Below, in pieces: positions 58,020 to 64,000 of a stretch of DNA of 64,000 nucleotides (position 1 is its first letter; each line of letters starts with the position of its first letter). This DNA is from a bacterium (GTDB lineage Bacteria > Desulfobacterota > DSWW01). A program made the translations under genes and the position numbers. Under the pieces are notes generated by a model. It saw only the letters and a program-made list of their open reading frames with translations, searched no databases and had not been told where the DNA came from. The stretch is from NCBI GenBank assembly GCA_028277985.1, contig JANQFG010000289.1:1-64000 (forward strand), read 5' to 3'.

Positions 58020-59165
58020 TCAGTTGCACGATGAGTACCGGCCCGCCCACCACGTCATGTACAGGTACTGGAGGTTGCATCCCGAACAGAAGTATTCCGG
58101 ATCCGCAGGCTGCGCTATCTGGCCGTCCATCCAATGATGAAGCAGCCGGCTGTGGGCCCGATCAAACAGGTATTCCTCCACAAAACGCCGGACATCCATC
58201 AGTTCATAGCAGTAAACGTCCTTGCCGGTCACCTGGTTCAACAGGGCCAGGGAGAACATGAGGTAGTTCTGGCTGGAGAGGGTGGAGTAATCGTCCGTCG
58301 CAGCGCCCATGAATTCGGCCGAGTAAGGGCTTCGGTAGCCCGGCCTGTCCGGCGCCTTGAGTGGCTGGATCGCCTCTAGAAGCGCTTCTGCCTTGTCGAT
58401 ATACCCGGATTCCCCGGTCGCCTGGTAGAGCCGGCTGTAGCAGAGCATCATCATGATATTCGGATAGAGATGGAGCCTCTCCTCGCCCGGATCTTTCTTG
58501 AAGAACGTGCCGTTCCATGCACCGGACTCGATGGCCTCGACGATCGCCCGAGCAGAGTCCACGCGTCTCGCCCGCTTGCTACTCTCCGGAAGCAGCACGG
58601 CAACCTGCAAGTTCGAAAGGGCCATCACCGAGGTCACGACCGTGGCTCCATACGTTTCCGTGAAATACGAATCATCGGATTCGTCCGGGACCAGGTAGTT
58701 TCCGTAGACGATCCACAGAGCCGCGTTCGCAAGATCGAGGACGAAGTCCACGTCCTGCATACGCTCGACATCCCCGGTGGCGGCTGCGTACTCGATGGCG
58801 CCGAGCATGGCCATGATGACAACATCAAGATTCTCGGCGAAGTAGGACAGGGGTTCCCGGCGCGCCCGCTCAAGGATCCCCGCGTTGAAGTCCATTGCCT
58901 CGCCTGCCCGGCCGACGTAGCCGACATTGCCCTGATCGAGGCCTTCCCGGACATAGAAGGCCGTCCCGTAGAAGGCCCCGTCGTTGAAATCCGGCTCCCA
59001 ATCCCCACCGGAGTAGTACCCACCTCCCCAGAGATGCGACTCCACCGCTTGCGTGACATCGCCCTGGAACGGACCACGACCTTCCTCGCCCGAATCACAG
59101 GCAAGGACCAGGCAGCAGAGAACCAGACTCGACAGCAGGGAATACCTGTGGACAGCACTCGACAT
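58020..59165 (-). CDS. Lipoprotein with alpha/alpha-toroid-like domain
   Basis: About 381 residues. The N-terminus ends LVLACDSG, a good lipobox, so it is probably anchored in the outer or inner membrane. The body is helical with paired-helix repeats (YIDKAEALLEAI, LDLANAALWIVYG, YPNIMMMLCYSRLYQATG), as in AGE/thioredoxin-domain-type toroid proteins; catalytic residues are not recognised. Near the end, FCSGCNLQYLYMTWW resembles CPGCNFAVLGD in the protein at 50391. A start at 59165 is likely; GTG 59177 is possible. Immediately downstream lies a TrkA-C remnant in the same frame. Confidence 0.78.
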   Translation of the reverse strand: MSSAVHRYSLLSSLVLCCLVLACDSGEEGRGPFQGDVTQAVESHLWGGGYYSGGDWEPDFNDGAFYGTAFYVREGLDQGNVGYVGRAGEAMDFNAGILERARREPLSYFAENLDVVIMAMLGAIEYAAATGDVERMQDVDFVLDLANAALWIVYGNYLVPDESDDSYFTETYGATVVTSVMALSNLQVAVLLPESSKRARRVDSARAIVEAIESGAWNGTFFKKDPGEERLHLYPNIMMMLCYSRLYQATGESGYIDKAEALLEAIQPLKAPDRPGYRSPYSAEFMGAATDDYSTLSSQNYLMFSLALLNQVTGKDVYCYELMDVRRFVEEYLFDRAHSRLLHHWMDGQIAQPADPEYFCSGCNLQYLYMTWWAGRYSSCN

Positions 59166-59212
59166 GTTTTGTCTCACGGTTGATTGTATGGGTCGCGGAC
59201 ATCTGGATCTAT

Positions 59213-59242
59213 ACTATAGAGTATGTGGTTCACGTGCATCAA
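59213..59242 (-). promoter_or_regulatory. Sigma70-type promoter of the toroid lipoprotein gene
   Basis: On the minus strand TTGATG (59242-59237) and TATAGT (59218-59213) are 18 bases apart, about 48 bases ahead of the ATG at 59165. Confidence 0.4.
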
Positions 59243-59278
59243 GAATCAGGATGAAAGTGGATGGATCCCTGCCACGCT

Positions 59279-60475
59279 CTATGGGCAGGTATGCCAGACA
59301 CTCACACCCCTTGCTCTCAGTGCAGGGATGTCGACGGTGCACGAAGTCTCGTTCAGGGGGTTGTTCTCGAGACGAACGGAGTCCCAGGCCACTAATCCCG
59401 GGTTGTCCACCAAAGGGCCTATATCACGGATCTGGTTGTTCCTGAGGTAGATGCGATTCAGCGCATGCAACCCGGCGAGGGCACCGATTTCAACGATCTG
59501 GTTGTCATCCAGAAAAAGTGAATGCAAACGATCGAGCCCGGACAAGGCCGTCAGGTCACTGATCTGGTTGTCTTCGACATGGAGCAGAGCCAGGCTTTCG
59601 ACCCCCGCCAACGGAGTGAGGTCGCTTATCTGGTTACTATCGAGGCGTAGCTCAATGCTGTTCGGCGTGCTCAGTCCGGCGAGGGGAGTGAGGTCACTGA
59701 CCTGGTTGTTGTCCAGATGGAGGTTCTCCAGATGCACCAATCCTGCCAAGGGGCCCAGGTCGGTGATCTGGTTGCTGTCGAGATGGAGCCTCTCCAGTTG
59801 TGTCAGCCCAGCCAGGGGTCCAAGATCGCTGATCTGGTTCTGATCGAGATAGAGGCCTTCCAATTGCGCCATACCTGCCAAAGGTCCCAGGTCGGTGATC
59901 CGGTTCTCATTCAATCTCAGGTAGAGAGCCTGCGAGAAATTCGCGATCCCCGTCAGATCGGAGATGGAGAATCCAATGGCCGAGAAGCCGCTCCCACACA
60001 TGAGATGAGAGCCGCAGATCTCCGCCTCCGGCTGCCCGATGGTCTCTCTTACGGCAGCCTCGAGGTTCGCATCCGGAAACGTGATTCCACACTCCTCGTT
60101 CTCTGTCACCCGGAAACGTCCAAAGACGGATGTTTCCGACAGGTACGCAAAACCACATTCTCCCCAACCGAGCCCGAGACACGCCAGGTCGCCCGCAACC
60201 CGTATGGTCAGTTGGTCACCAGGAGACAAGAAGGCAGGAATCCGCATGCACTGCGTATCGGTCCACTCGTGAAACACGCTTTGCGTCGGTGGATCATCCA
60301 GATACAGATCGACCGACTGGGAACAATCACAATCCGAGAAGAAGACCGGCTCGAAGCAGACTTCCGTGCACACCGGGCCGGCCGGAGGGGTGACGTTTGT
60401 CTTGCATCCCACAGCACACACAACCAGAAGAATCCAAGCCAGGGCGAGAAACGTTCTTCGATCTCGCTTCTTCAT
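59279..60475 (-). CDS. Leucine-rich-repeat lipoprotein (internalin-like repeats)
   Basis: A 398-residue protein. The signal peptide ends VCAVGCKTN, a good lipobox. A Cys-rich N-terminal domain of about 120 residues is followed by nine or so 22-residue LRRs with the pattern L-x-L-[DE]-x-N-Q-[IV]-[ST]-D-L-[GT]-P-L-A-G-L. This is the bacterial SDS22/internalin type. It probably mediates protein-protein contact at the cell surface; the partner is unknown. The ATG at 60475 has GAGGAG nearby and a promoter at 60518-60546. Confidence 0.9.
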   Translation of the reverse strand: MKKRDRRTFLALAWILLVVCAVGCKTNVTPPAGPVCTEVCFEPVFFSDCDCSQSVDLYLDDPPTQSVFHEWTDTQCMRIPAFLSPGDQLTIRVAGDLACLGLGWGECGFAYLSETSVFGRFRVTENEECGITFPDANLEAAVRETIGQPEAEICGSHLMCGSGFSAIGFSISDLTGIANFSQALYLRLNENRITDLGPLAGMAQLEGLYLDQNQISDLGPLAGLTQLERLHLDSNQITDLGPLAGLVHLENLHLDNNQVSDLTPLAGLSTPNSIELRLDSNQISDLTPLAGVESLALLHVEDNQISDLTALSGLDRLHSLFLDDNQIVEIGALAGLHALNRIYLRNNQIRDIGPLVDNPGLVAWDSVRLENNPLNETSCTVDIPALRARGVSVWHTCP

Positions 60476-60517
60476 CTCCTCTCCGCGTGCTCTTCTTCAT
60501 AATGTACTATAATATGA

Positions 60518-60546
60518 AATATACCCCGACGGGCCGGCACGTTCAA
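60518..60546 (-). promoter_or_regulatory. Sigma70-type promoter of the LRR lipoprotein
   Basis: On the minus strand TTGAAC (60546-60541) and TATATT (60523-60518) are separated by 17 bases, about 43 bases ahead of the ATG at 60475. An AT-rich stretch (CATATTATAGTACATTATG) follows. Confidence 0.55.
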
Positions 60547-60639
60547 TCATTATTTTTCTATCCCTTCCGGTTTGACACTCTCTCGTCTTTGCCCGTATCC
60601 TTCCCACGGCACCAACGGAAAACCGAAGAGGAATCAGCC

Positions 60640-61683
60640 ATGTCGCTCGAAAACGATCCGCTCGACTTTCGCTCGGACACCTTCACCAAGCCTTCAGCCG
60701 GTATGCGGGAAGCGATGGCCCGGGCCGAGGTGGGAGACGATGTCTTCCGGGAGGACCCCACGGTCAAGGAACTGGAGGAACGGGTTGCCGGCCTTTTCGG
60801 CCGGGAGGCCTCCATGCTCGTGCCCTCCGGCACGATGGCCAACCTGATCGGGATTGCCCTGCACTGCCAACGCGGGGACGAAGTGATCATGGAACGTCGC
60901 ACCCACTCTTTTGCACACGAGGTGGGTGGCGGTGCTGCACTGCTGGGTGTGTTGTTCAATGTGCTCGACAGCCCGAACGGAATCATCGGCCCTGAGCAGG
61001 TTCGCGCCGTGATCCGACACAAGGACGTGCACGAGCCGATCAGCCGGCTGGTCGTCCTGGAGAATACGATCAACCTGGCGGGCGGCAGAGTGGTTCCCCT
61101 GGAACAGGTGCAGACCTTTCGCCGGCTCACAAGCGAACGCGACATGCGCCTGCACATGGACGGTGCACGGATCTGGAATGCCTCCGTGGCCGGCGGAACA
61201 CCCCTCTCCGAATACGCCGCAGAGGTCGACACGCTTTCCTGCTGCCTGTCCAAGGGAATGGGCTGCCCCGTGGGCTCGATGGTAATCGGTGACTCGGCCG
61301 ACATCGAGCGCGCCCGGTGGTACCGCAAGATGCTTGGAGGCGGTATGCGTCAGGCCGGCGTGCTCGCCGCGTGCGGGCTCTATGCGATCGAGCACAACCT
61401 GCCGAGACTTGCCGAGGATCACGCGCAGGCGGCAGAGCTGGCCGAGGGGTTGCGCCGCGTACTCGACGACCGGCACAAGGTGCAGGACCCGGAGACGAAC
61501 ATCCTGATGGTCCACACCGACGGCCAGGCTACCACCGAAGAGACGCTCACCCTCTGGTACCAGCTCGGGATCATGGCCCTGCCCCTTTCCGACACGATGA
61601 TCCGTCTTGTCACCCACATCGACGTGCCGCAGGGAGGTGCTGCCGAGGCGATCCGCAGGTTGGAGAAGAGCAAGAGTGGCTAG
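60640..61683 (+). CDS. ltaE: Low-specificity L-threonine aldolase
   Basis: A 347-residue PLP enzyme of fold type I that cleaves L-threonine and allo-threonine to glycine and acetaldehyde. It begins with the family pattern DFRSDTFTKPS, contains GDDVFREDPTVKELEE, HMDGARIWNA, and the PLP lysine in CCLSKGMGCPVGSM. The ATG at 60640 has AGAGGAA upstream. Its TAG overlaps the stop of the opposing membrane-protein gene in the palindrome CTAG. Confidence 0.94.
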   Translation: MSLENDPLDFRSDTFTKPSAGMREAMARAEVGDDVFREDPTVKELEERVAGLFGREASMLVPSGTMANLIGIALHCQRGDEVIMERRTHSFAHEVGGGAALLGVLFNVLDSPNGIIGPEQVRAVIRHKDVHEPISRLVVLENTINLAGGRVVPLEQVQTFRRLTSERDMRLHMDGARIWNASVAGGTPLSEYAAEVDTLSCCLSKGMGCPVGSMVIGDSADIERARWYRKMLGGGMRQAGVLAACGLYAIEHNLPRLAEDHAQAAELAEGLRRVLDDRHKVQDPETNILMVHTDGQATTEETLTLWYQLGIMALPLSDTMIRLVTHIDVPQGGAAEAIRRLEKSKSG

Positions 61684-62498
61684 CGAGGGACTGAGGGATC
61701 CCCGCTCTGGTTGGGATGACGGTCGGCGATAGAGCCCGCGAAGTCGATGGCCTTCGCAGCGACATTCTTGATCTGGTAGCCGAACTTAACCATTACAACA
61801 CAGATCACGCCCCAGATGGGCCCCACCATAAGGGGAGCACCCGTTCCTGAGAGGTACGCATAACGACCCGAGGCAGTGCCAAGGGTCTCCAGAAGCCCGC
61901 CGAGGAAGGTCCCTCCCACAAAGACCAGGAAGGTCTCCTTCAATTCGAAATCCTTGAGAATCAGAACCGAGGCGAACACCACTGCGACGACGGAATGCAT
62001 ATCGAAGTATTTCATCCAGTCCACACTGATGATGAACTTCCACGTAAGGACGAAGGCGACCGCGGGCAGGATGAAGACCACCAGCAGCATGACCCATTTC
62101 GTGTATTTCCCCTTCTTTCTCTCGCCCTTACCAAGCAACAGAAGACTCGCGTGAAACACACTCAGGAGACAGATCCCCCACAGGAAGATCTCTTGAATGG
62201 GGGGGGTCTGGTTCCCGGAGTAGGTCCATACCCCTCTTGTCGTCCCCCACCACTCGAGCCAGTAGGCAAGAGCAAAGGCGGAGATGTACATGGGAATATC
62301 CGTCCGGAAATCGCTCTTGATAAGATTGAGCGAGAAGAGGACAAAGATGATCCCTCCCCACAGGGTGTTTCCGACCGTGTAAACGCGGATCATCCGATCC
62401 CATCCGCCGAACACAAAATGGACCACCGTCCAGAACAGGAAGAGATCGAACAGGATCGTACCGATAAGGAGGTAGTGTCGCCTGAGGAATTCCATCAT
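61680..62498 (-). CDS. Polytopic membrane protein with duplicated ExxGxxxGxWxY motif
   Basis: A 272-residue protein with about eight hydrophobic helices. Two related motifs, EWWGTTRGVWTYSG (near 94) and ETLGTASGRYAYLSG (near 213), suggest an internal duplication. The ExxGxxxGx[WY]xY pattern followed by a P-x-[WG] stretch recalls CruF/DUF422 carotenoid enzymes, but the overall match is not enough to name it. It starts at the ATG overlapping the acyl-CoA synthetase stop by one base (TGATG), so the two are translationally coupled. The function is unknown. Confidence 0.75.
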   Translation of the reverse strand: MMEFLRRHYLLIGTILFDLFLFWTVVHFVFGGWDRMIRVYTVGNTLWGGIIFVLFSLNLIKSDFRTDIPMYISAFALAYWLEWWGTTRGVWTYSGNQTPPIQEIFLWGICLLSVFHASLLLLGKGERKKGKYTKWVMLLVVFILPAVAFVLTWKFIISVDWMKYFDMHSVVAVVFASVLILKDFELKETFLVFVGGTFLGGLLETLGTASGRYAYLSGTGAPLMVGPIWGVICVVMVKFGYQIKNVAAKAIDFAGSIADRHPNQSGDPSVPR

Positions 62499-63946
62499 CA
62501 CCTGTCGCTCGAGGTTGCACCCTGCCATTCGTTGACGCGCGCCACGGCACGCGCAAGCTTGCGCATGGAATGGAACACGGGCAGACCTGCCTGTACAAAG
62601 GCCTCCTGCACGGTCAGAAACTCCTTCATACCATCCAGATCCTGGGGAGGACGCAAGGCAAGAACGACCGGCTTTCCGTTCTCCCGCACGGTCTCGTGCA
62701 TCCCCTCGATGACCGGTTTGAGGAAGTCTTCGGTAGAGAGGCGCCCCAGGCCCCAGCGGCTGATCGGGTGGAACCCCAGATGATAGACGAGCAGGTCGAT
62801 CTCCGGGACCTTGCCGAGGACCTGCAAGGCAACGCAGATCGCCTCCGGAGTGGCAAGGTTGGGTGTGTCGAGCGGGTTGATGAAGATACTGCCGGGTACG
62901 GGAAGAACTTGCTTGAGCTCCTCCTGGACATCGAACGAGAACCCGGGCAGCTGAAGCCCCTCCTTCTCCATCCCGTCACCCGCCAGCACGCTGGGCCCTC
63001 CACCTGCACCCATGAGGGCAACACCGCCACCCTGGGGCAGAGGTTTCATGAACCGGAAGACCGTCAGCACGTCGATCATCTCATCCAGATCATCCACCTG
63101 GATGGCCTTCACCTGACGACAGAGCGCGTCGAAGATGGCAACCGAGCTGGTCAGGCTCGCCGTGTGTCCGTGGGCTGCCCGCCTGCCTGCCTCGGTCCGG
63201 CCCCCTTTGTATATGACCACCGGCTTCCGGGATGCCGCGTGATCCAGTGCCTCGAGAAAACGTGTGCCGTCTTTCACCCCTTCTATGTAGGCGGCGATGA
63301 TCTCGGTTTCCGGATCTCCCGCAAAATAGTCCAGCAGCTCGCATTCATCCACGTCCAGGGCATTTCCATAGCTCACTACCTTGCTGAATCGAAGACCCCT
63401 CGGCCGGCTGTAGTGCGGGATGTTCTGCGCGTGGCCGCCGCTCTGAGAGATGAAGCCGATCGGCCCCGACTCCAGGGGATCGTCAAAGTGGTTGACCACC
63501 CGGCTCTTGGGCACGTAGAGACCGACACAGTTCGGGCCGATGATCCGAAAACCTCCGGCCCTGGCCTTGACCAGCATCTCCTGCTCCAGATCGGCCCGGT
63601 CCTGATACCCGCTCTCGCCGAACCCGGCGGTGAAGAAGTGGACGGATCGCACTCCTTTCTCTGCACACTCGTCGAGGAGCCTGAGGACCGATTCCGCCGG
63701 GATGTTGACGACCACATGATCGACCACCCCCGGAATGGCCGTAACGCTCGGATAGCAGGGAAGATCCAGAACTTCCTCGTACTTCGGATTGACCGGGTAG
63801 ATAGCCGGGTATTCCGCCCCCTTGAGTGCGTGAACGACCAGCTCCGCAAAAGCGAGCTTCGTAGCGGAAACACCCACCACTGCTACTCCCCGGGGAGAAA
63901 AGACTTCGTCCAGTGTGACTTGCTTCGTTGCTGAGCGTTGATTCAT
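62498..63946 (-). CDS. ADP-forming acyl-CoA synthetase, alpha-type subunit
   Basis: A 482-residue protein resembling the alpha half of acetyl-/acyl-CoA synthetase (ADP-forming). It has a CoA-binding Rossmann domain (PRGVAVVGVSATKLAF), IGPNCVGLY, and a succinyl-CoA-ligase-like domain with SQSGGHAQNI and HTASLTSS, where the phosphohistidine is expected. The ATP-grasp beta half is not in this gene and not downstream. It could lie upstream beyond the window. Such enzymes make ATP from acyl-CoA. The ATG at 63946 has AGGAAGAG upstream; the frame extends to 63994. Confidence 0.88.
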   Translation of the reverse strand: MNQRSATKQVTLDEVFSPRGVAVVGVSATKLAFAELVVHALKGAEYPAIYPVNPKYEEVLDLPCYPSVTAIPGVVDHVVVNIPAESVLRLLDECAEKGVRSVHFFTAGFGESGYQDRADLEQEMLVKARAGGFRIIGPNCVGLYVPKSRVVNHFDDPLESGPIGFISQSGGHAQNIPHYSRPRGLRFSKVVSYGNALDVDECELLDYFAGDPETEIIAAYIEGVKDGTRFLEALDHAASRKPVVIYKGGRTEAGRRAAHGHTASLTSSVAIFDALCRQVKAIQVDDLDEMIDVLTVFRFMKPLPQGGGVALMGAGGGPSVLAGDGMEKEGLQLPGFSFDVQEELKQVLPVPGSIFINPLDTPNLATPEAICVALQVLGKVPEIDLLVYHLGFHPISRWGLGRLSTEDFLKPVIEGMHETVRENGKPVVLALRPPQDLDGMKEFLTVQEAFVQAGLPVFHSMRKLARAVARVNEWQGATSSDR

Positions 63947-64000
63947 GTTGCGCTCTTCCTGTGGATTCATGATGGGATTCGCAGTAGAGTCCAATCATCC

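Noticed and set aside
59213-59242. Palindrome TACTCTATAGTATAGA as an operator
   Set aside because: The symmetry is short and is explained by the AT-rich -10 region of the lipoprotein promoter.
59279-60475. Tandem DNA repeats with GATCTGGTT words
   Set aside because: They are the coding sequence of 22-residue leucine-rich repeats on the minus strand, not a CRISPR array.

Overview
The window looks like a chromosomal segment of a GC-rich Gram-negative bacterium, most likely from the former Deltaproteobacteria (Desulfobacterota/Myxococcota-like). The reasons are the order gap-pgk-tpiA-secG, a CarD-family regulator, a TolC-type outer-membrane component, an LpxR-like outer-membrane protein, indolepyruvate:ferredoxin oxidoreductase genes, and several exported proteins with DNDCDG or short-repeat architectures. 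The assignment is by gene content only.

From 1 to 8 kb, all on the minus strand, lie a partial eight-repeat secreted propeller-like protein, tRNA-Leu(GAG) with a terminator, secG, and the glycolytic cluster tpiA-pgk-gap. A membrane M28 peptidase and a COG4324 aminopeptidase follow. A YhaM-type HD exonuclease (plus strand) and a palindromic REP-like element separate this block from the next. From 9.3 to 19.8 kb runs a long minus-strand array: aspS, a TolC-family gene, icd, mdh, sucC, sucD, rlmN and a membrane histidine kinase, with TCA-cycle genes translationally close or overlapping. From 20 to 22 kb is an ABC-2 exporter pair (plus), and from 22 to 25 kb are comEC and a HU-family gene. From 25.4 to 33.9 kb is the minus-strand series carD, cysS, uvrB, uvrC, acyl-CoA dehydrogenase, cysM-like. 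From 34 to 45.8 kb are a 2-hydroxyacyl-CoA dehydratase activator with a thioesterase, an LpxR-like protein, a 936-residue SBBP-type repeat protein, an HtrA protease, an FrhB-like/IorA/IorB operon and a PHP-domain lipoprotein.

The most interesting locus is 45.9-47.5 kb. A SigZ-like ECF sigma factor with six cysteines is cotranscribed with an 85-residue CxxC protein and lies opposite a 202-residue protein with two CxxC repeats. Both transcription units carry the same ECF-type promoter, TGTAAC-N17-CGTC, in divergent orientation. This suggests a small self-contained thiol or metal stress regulon.

From 47.6 to 60.5 kb is an accessory stretch: a PAS histidine kinase, an isoprenylcysteine-methyltransferase-like membrane protein, and a series of exported or lipoproteins. 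It also holds two decayed gene remnants: a propeller repeat related to the first gene, and a TrkA-C domain directly behind a lipoprotein stop codon. Three surface proteins in the window share an AEA[SA]xxGS + hydrophobic segment + basic C-terminus that resembles a sorting signal. The window ends with threonine aldolase (plus) facing an operon of an ADP-forming acyl-CoA synthetase alpha-like protein and a polytopic membrane protein.
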